NCBI RefSeq assembly: GCF_001628715.1
Contig: NZ_CP011120.1
Span: 372,001-436,000 of the forward strand
From: Acetobacter oryzifermentans
GTDB taxonomy: Bacteria; Pseudomonadota; Alphaproteobacteria; Acetobacterales; Acetobacteraceae
Reading direction: 5' to 3'
Length of the DNA: 64,000 bases
The notes below the pieces were generated by a model. The model was not told the DNA's origin, made no database searches, and saw nothing but the letters and a program-made list of their open reading frames with translations. Below, one piece after another: positions 24,116 to 32,225 of this stretch. The translations under genes and the position numbers were made by a program. The stretch's first letter is position 1. Every line of letters starts with the position of its first letter.

Positions 24116-24898
24116 ATGACAAATGATAGCACAAACCTTATCACGCCTTCAATGCGCGAGGGCGAACTCCGCATCCTTGACACCGATCTTGCAAAGCGGC
24201 TTGGTTTCGCTGCTCCCCGCATGATCCGGAAATTGATTAAGCGCTACCTACCAGAATTGGACAAGATCGGCCCCCGTTCCACGGTGGAACGGGTTATAAA
24301 CGGCGGTAACGCCACAGAATATTACCTAAACCGTAAGCAGGCGATCTTTATCACGGCCAAGTCTGAAACGGTGGAAGCAACTGACATCACCATTGAGATC
24401 ATCCATCGCTTTGATAGCTATGAGCGCGGCCAGATACCCAACGCCACCCCAAAACCCAAACGCCCCCGCAAGCCGCCGATGCTTGCAACATTCAAGACTG
24501 GCTACGGCATCGCCAAGGAACTTGGATTGGATGATAATCAGGCGGCATCACACGCAGGCCGGTATTGCTTGAATAAGTGCGGCGAAAACCCACTGCCAGC
24601 CCTTGGCTTGGACAGCCGCCCTACGCCAACCGAGGCAAATTACTACACCGTGACAGAACTCGGTAAGGAGATTGGCTTAAGCGGGCAAGCCATGAACAAG
24701 CTGCTTATTGAGCAGGGGTATCAGGTAAAAGTGTCCGGGGGCAGTTCATCCGCAGCTTATGAGCCAACGGAAAAGGGGAAACCTCATGCGCGGCTCTTTG
24801 ATGAGGTGCGTAAAGGAGGGCGTGGCTCGCAGCAGGCTTTGAAATGGAAGCATGTAATTGTGAGCCTCCTTCATCCTTTTACGAAAACACCAGCGTAA
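24116..24898 (+). CDS. phage antirepressor
   Basis: 260 residues. The N-terminal half (RILDTDLAKRLGFAAPRMIR..., then EYYLNRKQAIFITAKSETV, then IHRFDSYERGQ) is the antirepressor type domain in which the YLN-(R/E)-x-Q-A-x-x-(I/V) motif is standard. The C-terminal half has a second DNA-contact-like helix region (YTVTELGKEIGLSGQAMNKL, then GYQVKV). It would inactivate the lysogenic repressor to trigger induction. It sits directly after an Arc-type gene. Confidence 0.72.
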   Translation: MTNDSTNLITPSMREGELRILDTDLAKRLGFAAPRMIRKLIKRYLPELDKIGPRSTVERVINGGNATEYYLNRKQAIFITAKSETVEATDITIEIIHRFDSYERGQIPNATPKPKRPRKPPMLATFKTGYGIAKELGLDDNQAASHAGRYCLNKCGENPLPALGLDSRPTPTEANYYTVTELGKEIGLSGQAMNKLLIEQGYQVKVSGGSSSAAYEPTEKGKPHARLFDEVRKGGRGSQQALKWKHVIVSLLHPFTKTPA

Positions 24899-24944
24899 GC
24901 GCCGTAACGGACAGCCACCCTTTCGGGGGTGGCAACGCTGGTGT
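24887..24944 (+). promoter_or_regulatory. nested double-stem RNA element over the antirepressor stop codon
   Basis: Outer stem ACACCAGCGT (24887-24896) with ACGCTGGTGT (24935-24944), both perfect; inner stem GCCACCC (24914-24920) with GGGTGGC (24927-24933), loop TTTCGG. The outer left arm includes the last antirepressor codons and the start of its TAA. No T-run follows, so it is not an ordinary terminator; it may protect the 3' end or control the following gene. Confidence 0.5.
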
Positions 24945-24990
24945 GTTCGCAAAGGTGCCGGAAGCGTTTGAGAGACGGAACCTTGAGAGA

Positions 24991-25209
24991 ATGAGCGATG
25001 CGGAAATTGGGGAGGCATTATTTAATGCATCCCTTACTGCGCCAACCGTTAGATGCAACTTCCGTAGAACAAAGCCAGAGCTACAAGCCTTTCTAAAAGA
25101 AGGAGCAAGAGCCATCACTCAAATCTGGCACGATCTTGAAGAAGAAGAGCGGGTAGGCCGGACTTATAAGCCACAGGAGGTAAAGGTCCGGCAGAAGGCT
25201 TTAGCTTGA
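24991..25209 (+). CDS. hypothetical protein (72 aa)
   Basis: MSDAEIGEALFNASLTAPTV..., 72 residues from ATG 24991; an in-frame extension to 24844 runs into the antirepressor gene and the hairpin and is not credible. Helical and charged (LKEGARAITQIWHDLEEEER, then VRQKALA). Co-directional with the immI-like operon. Function unknown. Confidence 0.5.
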   Translation: MSDAEIGEALFNASLTAPTVRCNFRRTKPELQAFLKEGARAITQIWHDLEEEERVGRTYKPQEVKVRQKALA

Positions 25210-25223
25210 CTCAAAAAACAAAA

Positions 25224-25247
25224 CCCCTCTCACTGAAGTGAGAGGGG
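25224..25247 (-). terminator. terminator of the 26049-25275 genes
   Basis: CCCCTCTCACT-GA-AGTGAGAGGGG, an 11-bp perfect stem. On the minus strand it is followed by TTTTGTTTTTT, so it terminates the minus-strand genes; the plus strand lacks a T-run. Confidence 0.8.
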
Positions 25248-25274
25248 CTACCTTGCCGGAAGGCGTAAGAGGCG

Positions 25275-25421
25275 TCAGGCGGCTTTTGCCATGCCTTCGT
25301 TTTTAATCGCGGCAGGATCGTTAGAACCAAAAAGAGAGGTTCGCTTAAGCGCGTCAACTCCGGCTTCATTGATCGCCCGATCAATGGCCCTGTCGAAAAT
25401 GCCCCGGAATGTGTTCAGCAT
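25275..25421 (-). CDS. small hypothetical protein (48 aa)
   Basis: MLNTFRGIFDRAIDRAINEA..., 48 residues from ATG 25421 (AAGGGG 8 bases upstream). An amphipathic helix followed by a short loop (TSLFGSNDPAAIKNEGMAKA). A frame to 25487 overlaps the upstream gene and is not preferred. Function unknown. Confidence 0.5.
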   Translation of the reverse strand: MLNTFRGIFDRAIDRAINEAGVDALKRTSLFGSNDPAAIKNEGMAKAA

Positions 25422-25431
25422 GGAATGCCCC

Positions 25432-26049
25432 TTATGCTTCGGCAACAACGAGAGAGAAAGAAATCCAAGCTCCATAGGCCTTGACATCTTTAATTTCCTC
25501 TTCTTCCTCCAGACTAGGTCTCATTTCACGGAAAAAGTAAAGGTCTGACGGTGTTCGAAAGTGAAATTTTACGTGTTTCGATTCCAGTTCGCTTCCCGCT
25601 AACGCAGTTGCCTGTGCGAAAGTTTCTGCTAATATTTCTTTATATTCTTCTTTATTTACATCTCCGTAATCATAATTCGGAGACATAACCATATGGCGAA
25701 TTCGCAATACCCGTCCATCGAACCCCGGAAGGTGGGTCGAATTCGCCTGGAATATCACAAGGGGCTCTTTTTTTTCATTCGATTCGCGATAGAGTACGAA
25801 GACCTTTGCATTCTTGGATGGGCTAAGGGCCAAATCGTCTAGAACCGACATAGAGGATTGTGCATAAAAATCGAAATCTTCGTCAAGATCTTCGCACTGA
25901 TTCCGCCAGCATGATTTTACATGATTCCAGACGTTATTGTCTGCGGAGCATGACTCTAATTTGTAATCCACCAGGTTCCCATTGTCATTACAAGCCTTGG
26001 GAACGTTTCTGCACAACAGCTCGCATTGTGACAACCCATTAATATTCAT
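25432..26049 (-). CDS. hypothetical accessory protein, possibly GNAT-like
   Basis: 205 residues. Residues 80-190 have the strand and helix order of an acetyltransferase fold (KVFVLYRESN, KKEPLVIFQA, RVLRIRHMVMSPNYDYGD, YKEILAETFAQATALAG, KHVKFHFRTPSDLYFF), though without a clear acetyl-CoA pyrophosphate loop, so this is a guess. Three Cys-containing segments in the first 60 residues look unrelated to it. An AT-rich accessory gene that runs opposite to the tail operon. Confidence 0.45.
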   Translation of the reverse strand: MNINGLSQCELLCRNVPKACNDNGNLVDYKLESCSADNNVWNHVKSCWRNQCEDLDEDFDFYAQSSMSVLDDLALSPSKNAKVFVLYRESNEKKEPLVIFQANSTHLPGFDGRVLRIRHMVMSPNYDYGDVNKEEYKEILAETFAQATALAGSELESKHVKFHFRTPSDLYFFREMRPSLEEEEEIKDVKAYGAWISFSLVVAEA

Positions 26050-26066
26050 GCCTTGTAGTCGTTAGG

Positions 26067-26097
26067 AGAGAGGGCGGCCTTTGGGTCGCCTTTCTCT
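26067..26097 (+). terminator. plus-strand terminator before the baseplate operon
   Basis: AGAGAGGGCGGCC pairs with the segment ending 26097 (13 pairs, two G-U, one bulged U, loop TTTG). The next bases are the TTGTAC motif at 26097. Like the hairpin at 18050 it stands between an accessory block and the next tail gene. Confidence 0.55.
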
Positions 26098-26125
26098 TGT
26101 ACCATTACCCAAAATATGAAAGTCT
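26097..26125 (+). promoter_or_regulatory. TTGTAC-N17-AAGTCT promoter-like motif before baseplate genes
   Basis: TTGTAC (26097-26102), 17 bases, AAGTCT (26120-26125). Weak by sigma70 standards, but position-locked with the other copies and directly after a terminator. A start at about 26132 would give a nearly leaderless message. Confidence 0.35.
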
Positions 26126-26131
26126 AAAGCA

Positions 26132-26863
26132 ATGCCATTGCTTCCTGTCGTCATGCCTGAAATCTGGGATATTCCTGCTGCGGCAGGCGTACCCGCGCTT
26201 CTTGGGCAATCCATCTCTACGGGCGTTGAGGCATCTGCTTCCACGCTGCTTGGCACAATGCTGGATGAATACCTCATCCAGAACGCGGCCAGCCAGTGGG
26301 GTATTTTCACGCAGGCAGGAGATGCCGTTCTGACCTCTGCGCATGTGCGTGGGGTAGATATTAACCGTAGCTATATGCTGTCCACGGCACCGATAGAAAA
26401 CGGCGCATTCACCACGTATGACAAGAACAGGATACCGGGCAGATATGTTGTCGAGATGGTCTGCGATGGATCGTCTTTTGATTACGGCAGCGCGAGTGCG
26501 ATTGAAGATCTTCTGAGCGGAATAGGTGTGGGCGGAAATTCCCAAGCGGCAACTCTCAAAAGCATTTTTGTCGCAACACTGGAACAGCTTACGGCAGACC
26601 TTAATCTTTACAGCGTGGTAACGCCTGAGGGGGAATACACCAACGTCAATGTGGTGGGATACCACATCCGGCGTGCATCAGAGCGCGGTGCCTCCATGAT
26701 TACGGCAGAGGTCTTCCTGCAAGAGGTAAGGGTGAGCGCCGAAGCTGCATACACCTTAACTGCACAGCCGCAGGGAGAGGCAGCACAGAACGGCGGGAAT
26801 GTGCAGTCAGAAGGCGCAGATGATGATGCGCTCAATGCGGTTACGCCAACGGGGATATTTTAA
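26132..26863 (+). CDS. Dit-like tail/baseplate protein
   Basis: 243 residues. The central part (VRGVDINRSYMLSTAPIENG, then AFTTYDKNRIPGRYVVEMVC, VGYHIRRASERGASMITAEV) fits the Dit-like N-terminal family of contractile-tail phages, which joins the tail tube to the baseplate. The C-terminus is a Gln/Gly/Glu-rich linker. An inner ATG at 26153 is possible. Confidence 0.72.
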   Translation: MPLLPVVMPEIWDIPAAAGVPALLGQSISTGVEASASTLLGTMLDEYLIQNAASQWGIFTQAGDAVLTSAHVRGVDINRSYMLSTAPIENGAFTTYDKNRIPGRYVVEMVCDGSSFDYGSASAIEDLLSGIGVGGNSQAATLKSIFVATLEQLTADLNLYSVVTPEGEYTNVNVVGYHIRRASERGASMITAEVFLQEVRVSAEAAYTLTAQPQGEAAQNGGNVQSEGADDDALNAVTPTGIF

Positions 26864-27171
26864 TGTCATTCGCATACACTATCCCTCTCAATGCGGTTGC
26901 TTTTCAGAAGTTACAAACGCCGCTTTCCGGGCAGACAATACGGTTTGATATCCAGCAGCGCAGCACGGGCCTGTATGCCAATATCTGGCTAAACGGCACC
27001 ATGAAGGTGGCTGGCGTATTATGTCAGGATAGAACGTGGCTGGTGCGGGAAGCGTATTTTGGTTTCCCGGGTGATTTTACCTTCGTGGATACGCAGGGCA
27101 CATCAGACCCGGAATATAGCGCCTTAGGCACGCGGTATCTGCTGGTTTATCAGGAAGGCCAGAATGTCTGA
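26863..27171 (+). CDS. baseplate plug protein (Pam3 gp18-like)
   Basis: 102 residues: IPLNAVAFQKLQTPLSGQTI, then RFDIQQRSTGLYANIWLNGT, and the end ALGTRYLLVYQEGQ. This is the small beta-barrel plug of cyanophage Pam3-type baseplates. It overlaps the previous stop by one base and the next gene by 8. Confidence 0.75.
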   Translation: MSFAYTIPLNAVAFQKLQTPLSGQTIRFDIQQRSTGLYANIWLNGTMKVAGVLCQDRTWLVREAYFGFPGDFTFVDTQGTSDPEYSALGTRYLLVYQEGQNV

Positions 27172-28129
27172 CGCTATCAAAAAGCGCGAGATCGAGGTCA
27201 CGTTTACCTTGGATCAGGGCGGGTTTGCAGACGGCGCCAATAATACGCTGACCATAACAGGCCATCGTGTGTCCTGTGAGGTCGTCAGTGCTTCCAATGA
27301 AACGGGCATGATGTGCGCCCTGCGTATCGAGGGCATGAAACTGTCTGATATGAACAGGCTCTCTGTTATTCAGGCGGGTATCGTTAGCCAGAGCCAGAAT
27401 ACGGTATCAGTAAAGGCAGGCAATCGCGGAGAGAAAAAGGCCCTTGTCTTCGCTGGCGGAGTGATCGAAGCCTTTGCAGATTTCAGTGGTGCGCCCAATG
27501 TTGCCTTTATCGTCAACGCGCAATCCACTGTAGATGCCGCTTCTGCATCAGTGTCTGCCACGGCTTTTGGTAATGATGTGCCTGTCGCCACCATTCTGGA
27601 AACCATAGCGGGCAAGATCGGTTTTGCGTTCCGCAATTACGGTATTACATCCGTTCTCAAGGGCGGTGTAACCTACAAGGGGTGTGCGCTGGAACAGATT
27701 GCAGCCGTACAGGCGGCCACTCGCATTCAATACCATTTGGGGTTTGGCGTTCTTTCGGCGTGGCCAGCAGGGGTGACATCATCGACTGAAAGTGAAATTC
27801 TGGAGATATCCTCATCTACCGGGCTGATAGGATACCCCAGCTACAGCCAGTATGGCGTAACACTGCGGACAGTCTTTAACCCTGAAATTGCATTTCACGA
27901 TACGTTCAAGCTCAGCAGCCAGTATTCTCCAGCAGCGTGGGTAAATGCCTACGGTCAGATGCGTTCTGTTGATGGTTCCCAGAATATCTATCCGCCGTCC
28001 AATGGCCAGTGGGTTGTGCTGCGTCTGCAGCATGATTTGCAGACTGAGGAAGAGAACGGCTCCTGGTTCACCTTTATTGAGGCTGCGCGGCCTGAAATAG
28101 CCGGGCAGGTAAGTGGCTTTGCAAGATAA
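27164..28129 (+). CDS. baseplate hub protein
   Basis: 321 residues. REIEVTFTLDQGGFADGANN, then NTLTITGHRVSCEVV opens two beta domains like gp27/gp44 hubs; later SQYGVTLRTVFNPEI and NGQWVVLRLQHDLQTEEENG are typical of the hub C-terminal half. The trimeric hub carries the spike encoded next, which it overlaps by 17 bases. Confidence 0.75.
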   Translation: MSDAIKKREIEVTFTLDQGGFADGANNTLTITGHRVSCEVVSASNETGMMCALRIEGMKLSDMNRLSVIQAGIVSQSQNTVSVKAGNRGEKKALVFAGGVIEAFADFSGAPNVAFIVNAQSTVDAASASVSATAFGNDVPVATILETIAGKIGFAFRNYGITSVLKGGVTYKGCALEQIAAVQAATRIQYHLGFGVLSAWPAGVTSSTESEILEISSSTGLIGYPSYSQYGVTLRTVFNPEIAFHDTFKLSSQYSPAAWVNAYGQMRSVDGSQNIYPPSNGQWVVLRLQHDLQTEEENGSWFTFIEAARPEIAGQVSGFAR

Positions 28130-28745
28130 ACCCACTGTTGGCTCTATGCAGCCATCGGATATTGCGAGTGACTTCAACGTCACAAATGCAGTTATTCGCC
28201 GTGCGCTCTCCATGATGGGGGCTGATACACTTGTGCAGGTTAAGGCTGTACGCAGCACAGGCCTTAACCCTGTTGGGTATGTTGATATCTGGCCGATTGT
28301 GCATCAGCAGGACGGTCAAGGGAACGTTGTCCCGCATGAGATTATCTACAATGTGCCATACCTGCGCATACAGGGTGGGAAGCGTGCGTTTATCTGTGAT
28401 CCCCAAGAGGGTGATATTGGCGCAGCCATCATCTGCGGGCGTGATATTTCCAGTGCGAAAGTCAATCGCACGGCATCAGCGCCGGGGTCATACCGGCAGC
28501 ATGATATGGCCGATGCGCTTTATGTTGGGGGTTATCTGAACGATGCGCCAGAGGAATACATCGGCTGGGTTGGGGGTGACGTGCATGTTAAAACGGCTGG
28601 GAAGTTCATCGTTGACGCAGCAGATTGCGAAATTAACTGCAATGTTAAGGTTTCAGGTGATGTGACTGCAGGGGGTATCAGCCTGCAAAGCCATACGCAT
28701 GGCGGCGTGCAAACAGGCAGCGGAGCAACCGGCAAACCAGAATAG
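28113..28745 (+). CDS. membrane-puncturing spike (Gp138 family)
   Basis: 210 residues from GTG 28113. An OB-like N-terminal domain (residues 20-140, VGYVDIWPIVHQQDGQGNVV...) precedes a short beta-helix (VGGDVHVKTAGKFIVDA, then NCNVKVSGDVTAGGI). The tip is SHTHGGVQTGSG: H-x-H at the apex binds the metal ion of phage spikes. Length is typical of Gp138. It is followed by a promoter-like motif and a terminator. Confidence 0.85.
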   Translation: MALQDKPTVGSMQPSDIASDFNVTNAVIRRALSMMGADTLVQVKAVRSTGLNPVGYVDIWPIVHQQDGQGNVVPHEIIYNVPYLRIQGGKRAFICDPQEGDIGAAIICGRDISSAKVNRTASAPGSYRQHDMADALYVGGYLNDAPEEYIGWVGGDVHVKTAGKFIVDAADCEINCNVKVSGDVTAGGISLQSHTHGGVQTGSGATGKPE

Positions 28746-28747
28746 GC

Positions 28748-28776
28748 TTGTACCCGCATGCGGATTATGTCATTCT
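28748..28776 (+). promoter_or_regulatory. second copy of promoter/palindrome cassette (TTGTAC-N17-CATTCT)
   Basis: CTTGTACCCGCATGCGG (28747-28763) repeats 17 of the 18 bases at 4768-4785. The -10 position is CATTCT (28771-28776), weaker than the first copy. The palindrome CCGCATGCGG sits in the spacer (28754-28763). Confidence 0.5.
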
Positions 28777-28805
28777 CTCTCTATCGTCGCCCGTTTTGTA
28801 ATTAG

Positions 28806-28831
28806 GCCGCTCCGCATGGGGCGGCTTTTTT
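28806..28831 (+). terminator. terminator inside the baseplate operon
   Basis: GCCGCTCC-GCAT-GGGGCGGC (one G-T pair) followed by TTTTTT. Its first stem base lies exactly 42 bases after the palindrome, the same distance as at 4786-4828. It would stop the baseplate operon unless read through by antitermination. Confidence 0.78.
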
Positions 28832-28840
28832 GTTGGTATC

Positions 28841-29197
28841 ATGGCATCTACCCTCCTTCTTGACCGCACAGCGTGGGATCTGGCTGTTGATGCTTCGGGC
28901 AACATTGCCGTTGCGTCTGCGCCTTACGCCACGGCGCAGGATATTTCTTCTGCTGTGCGCGTATTCCAAGGCGAATGTTGGTATAATACTGCCTTAGGCT
29001 TGCCCTATCTCAATAAAATCTTGGGCAGGAACCAGTCGGTTTCAGTATTCCGTTCGAATGTTGAGCAGGTGGCCGCGGCAGTCCCAGAAGTGGCGTCTGT
29101 AAAATGCGTGCTTTCTCAAATGAATGCGTCGCGTCAGCTCTCCGGGCTTATTCTTTTCACGACTGACAGCGGGAGCACGTCTAGTGTCAGCTTCTGA
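28841..29197 (+). CDS. baseplate wedge protein (gp25-like)
   Basis: 118 residues: TLLLDRTAWDLAVDASGNIA, AQDISSAVRVFQGECWYN, then NTALGLPYLNKILGR. This is the gp25/Mu gp46-like baseplate wedge pattern (D-x-x-SA-(V/I)-R-x-F-x-G-E-x-W-(Y/L)). It lies 10 bases after the terminator and before the gpJ-like gene. Confidence 0.78.
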   Translation: MASTLLLDRTAWDLAVDASGNIAVASAPYATAQDISSAVRVFQGECWYNTALGLPYLNKILGRNQSVSVFRSNVEQVAAAVPEVASVKCVLSQMNASRQLSGLILFTTDSGSTSSVSF

Positions 29198-30407
29198 AAC
29201 AGGCACAACGTCAGTCCCAGCCCCATCTTTTACTGATGCTGGATTTGTCGCGCCATCCGAAAGCGATATGCTGTCAGGCGCATTGGCAGATATTAACGCG
29301 GCTTTTGGGAATCTGCTGAATACCGCGCTTTCCACGCCACAAGGGCAGTTGGCGATGTCGCTCACTGCCATTATCGGTGATGCGTATGACCAGATGCTTG
29401 CACTCTTTAACGGTGTAGATCCTGATCGGGCGTCAGGCCGGATGCAGGATGCCGTCGGTAAGCTGTATTTCATGACGCGGCGCGGAGCGACTGCAACGGT
29501 CGTGACTGTTGCCTGCACAGGTGCGGCCGGAACAGTTATCCCAGAAGGAACGCTCATTCAGGACGGCAATGGGAAGACGTATGCGGCAGATGGTGCCATT
29601 ACGATTGATGCGACGGGCACGGGCACAGGAACATTCTCCTGCACGGAAACAGGCGCGATTGAATGCGCTTCGAGCAGTGTATCGGTTTATCAGTCCGTGG
29701 TGGGCTTATCATCCGTTACAAACCCATCTGCTGGGGTAACAGGCTCCGATGAAGAAAGCCGAGTGGAGTTCGAGCAGCGCAGGCAGGAAAGCGTTGCGGC
29801 AAATTCCGTTGGCTCTCTGGACGCGGTTCTTGGTGCGGTAGAGGCAGTTAGCGGCGTAACGGACGCATATGTGACCGACAACAGCACTGATGCTGCGGAA
29901 ACAACCAACGGTGTTTCCATCGCGGCGCATAGCTTGTTTGTATGCGTAAATGGCGGTGCGGATGAAGATATTGCGCGCGCCATCCTAAGCAAAAAGCCGC
30001 CAGGTTGCGGCTATACTGGCACCAGCAGCGTGACAGTGACTGATCCCAATAGCGGATACACTACAGCGCCAAGCTATACAGTGCAGTTTACGCGCGCCAC
30101 ACCCACACCAGTTTACATCTCTGTAACGCTTAAAAGTAGCTCCTCTGTTCCGTCAACGGCAACGTCAGATGTGCAGGCGGCTATCATCTCAGCCTTTAAC
30201 GGTGGAGATGGAGGGGCGCGGGCACGCATTGCCAGTTTGCTTTTTGCCAGTCGGTATTATGCACCCATAGTGGCCTTGGGGTCATGGGTGCAGATTGTCG
30301 AAATAACCATAGGCACAGCAGCCAACCCATCCGGGTTTACCCTGCAAATGCAGGCTGATCAGATTCCCACCATAGAGGCGGCAAACATCACTGTCGCAAT
30401 TGCGTGA
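29184..30407 (+). CDS. baseplate J-like protein
   Basis: 407 residues from GTG 29184 (GGGAG 8 bases upstream); the frame to 29124 lies in the wedge gene. Residues 90-170 (YFMTRRGATATVVTVACTG..., GTVIPEGTLIQDGNGKTYA) and 190-330 (SVTNPSAGVTGSDEESRVEF, then EQRRQESVAANSVGSLDAVL) are the gpJ/gp47 wedge family. The C-terminal end binds the fibre network. Confidence 0.85.
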   Translation: MSASETGTTSVPAPSFTDAGFVAPSESDMLSGALADINAAFGNLLNTALSTPQGQLAMSLTAIIGDAYDQMLALFNGVDPDRASGRMQDAVGKLYFMTRRGATATVVTVACTGAAGTVIPEGTLIQDGNGKTYAADGAITIDATGTGTGTFSCTETGAIECASSSVSVYQSVVGLSSVTNPSAGVTGSDEESRVEFEQRRQESVAANSVGSLDAVLGAVEAVSGVTDAYVTDNSTDAAETTNGVSIAAHSLFVCVNGGADEDIARAILSKKPPGCGYTGTSSVTVTDPNSGYTTAPSYTVQFTRATPTPVYISVTLKSSSSVPSTATSDVQAAIISAFNGGDGGARARIASLLFASRYYAPIVALGSWVQIVEITIGTAANPSGFTLQMQADQIPTIEAANITVAIA

Positions 30408-30408
30408 C

Positions 30409-30984
30409 ATGCAAAACGTCCAGCAAACAATACTGTCTCAATATTCATCATCTCCGACCATCTGCTCTTTGATTGAGGGCTGGAACCAAGCGCTAGACCC
30501 AGCCCCCCTGATAGATGCATGGTACGCGGATGTCTGGGATTTAGATACTGCGCAAGGTTACGGGCTTGATGTATGGGGGCGCATTGTTGGTGTCAGCCGC
30601 GTTCTCAAGGTCACTTCCAGTAAATACTTTGGATTTTCCGAAGCGAATGACCTGACGGAAGAAGGGTTTAACAGCGCTCCTTTCTTCGCGGGGAATGCGG
30701 CAACAGACAATTACATCCTGTCTGATGATGGATATCGCCAGCTCATAAAAGCCAAGGCACTAGCTAACATAACTGACGGCTCGGTCTTCTCAATCAACAA
30801 GATCCTAACAACGCTCTTTGCGGGACAGGGGGATGCCTATGTGCAGGACAACAGCAATATGAGCATGACTTACGTGTTCAATTTTGTGCCGACTGACGTG
30901 CAGGTTTCCATCATCGAAAACTCTGGCGTGCTGCCACGGCCAGCCGGTGTTGCAATCTCCTATTCAATAAAAAGTGCTTCTTGA
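30409..30984 (+). CDS. tail/baseplate protein (DUF2612)
   Basis: 191 residues from ATG 30409. SLIEGWNQALDPAPLIDAWY, then ADVWDLDTAQGYGLDVWGRI, and the end VLPRPAGVAISY are the DUF2612 pattern. It follows the J-like gene as in Pam3/XM1-type phages and probably joins wedge to fibre. It is coupled by TGATG to the fibre gene. Confidence 0.8.
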   Translation: MQNVQQTILSQYSSSPTICSLIEGWNQALDPAPLIDAWYADVWDLDTAQGYGLDVWGRIVGVSRVLKVTSSKYFGFSEANDLTEEGFNSAPFFAGNAATDNYILSDDGYRQLIKAKALANITDGSVFSINKILTTLFAGQGDAYVQDNSNMSMTYVFNFVPTDVQVSIIENSGVLPRPAGVAISYSIKSAS

Positions 30985-32225
30985 TGAAACAGTCTGATGA
31001 TCTGGGGCTTTTTAACGCTCTCATTGCGGCGTCGGCAGCATCTGGGAACTTGGCAACCGTTCCAGATACGCAACCCACGGCAGGAGATGGGAGTGCCAGC
31101 ATTGCGCTAGGCTTTCCTCCAGAGACCTTTATTGACCGTGCCGCTGGCGGATCGCCACCACGCGGCGCAGATATGAACGGGTTTCTCAACCGCCTATCGC
31201 GCGCCATTCAGGTTCTGCAGGCAGGTTACGTTGGCCCGTTTAACGCCACCTTTGCCCAGTCTATCGGCGGCTATCCTGCTGGCGCTATTGTGTCGGGATC
31301 AACGCCCGGCCTCTTTTGGGTGTCAACTGCGGACAGTAACGTCACAACGCCCGGCGCTAGCGGTGCAACTTGGAGGAGTTTGTTTGACGGTTACCTAACC
31401 GCTGCCATTGCTAAATCTACATACGTGCAAAAATCCGGAGATAAGTCTACGGGCTCGCAATACAGCGCAGGCTGGTTTTGGGGTGGATACGGTGCAGGCT
31501 GGGGCGGCAGCACCACATCTGGGCAACTACGCTGGACTGTTTGCGGTGTATCGTTCGGTAATCCGGGCGGGGACGCATCGCCTAAATACTCTGGTAATCT
31601 ATGCGTTACTGATGTCCTTAATGACGGCAGCAACAATGAATCCGGCATCAATATGCGCGGATACGATAGTGCAGGGACGCTGTATAACTGGTTTTACGCA
31701 TGGAACGGAAATATCACGACACCAAAAGGGCTTGTTGCATTCCAGTCTGACCTTTCAGGGTATGTTGCGAACACCAATACTGGTATCTCCGGTGCCATTT
31801 CCGGCACATCTCTCTGTATAAATCCGTCTGATGGGCGCGCGTATTTTGCGTATTCTGGCAATACACAGATCGCGGCGTTAGCGTGGTATGCGGACGTAAC
31901 AGCAGAGACCACTGCGCGGGTAAACGCTGACAACAATCTGCAAGCGCAGGTGAGCGCAAAACAGCCAGCGGGAAATTATGTCACCGGGCTGTCCGCAGGT
32001 AAAATCATGCAGGATTTTGTCGTTGCAGTTGAGGGCAGCGGCGTGCACGATATAACATTTCCGCAGGCATTTTCAGGCACTCCAACAACTATTGTTATCA
32101 GTCATGGCCTCACAAATGGGAGTAATGATCCTGTTTCTGTTTTGAGTGGCTGGACGGCAACGGGGTTTCAGATACAGACTAACGGCTCGACCAGTGTTAA
32201 TTTTCTGGCTGTTGGCCCAGCATGA
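30984..32225 (+). CDS. tail fibre protein
   Basis: 413 residues from ATG 30984. The N-terminal domain (PPETFIDRAAGGSPPRGADM, then NGFLNRLSRAIQVLQAG) is the attachment domain common to fibres that follow DUF2612. The middle is Gly/Ser/Thr rich (GWFWGGYGAGWGGSTTSG), and the C-terminal 80 residues (DFVVAVEGSGVHDITFPQAF...) resemble the putative phage fibre tip domain. It should bind the host surface. Confidence 0.78.
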   Translation: MKQSDDLGLFNALIAASAASGNLATVPDTQPTAGDGSASIALGFPPETFIDRAAGGSPPRGADMNGFLNRLSRAIQVLQAGYVGPFNATFAQSIGGYPAGAIVSGSTPGLFWVSTADSNVTTPGASGATWRSLFDGYLTAAIAKSTYVQKSGDKSTGSQYSAGWFWGGYGAGWGGSTTSGQLRWTVCGVSFGNPGGDASPKYSGNLCVTDVLNDGSNNESGINMRGYDSAGTLYNWFYAWNGNITTPKGLVAFQSDLSGYVANTNTGISGAISGTSLCINPSDGRAYFAYSGNTQIAALAWYADVTAETTARVNADNNLQAQVSAKQPAGNYVTGLSAGKIMQDFVVAVEGSGVHDITFPQAFSGTPTTIVISHGLTNGSNDPVSVLSGWTATGFQIQTNGSTSVNFLAVGPA

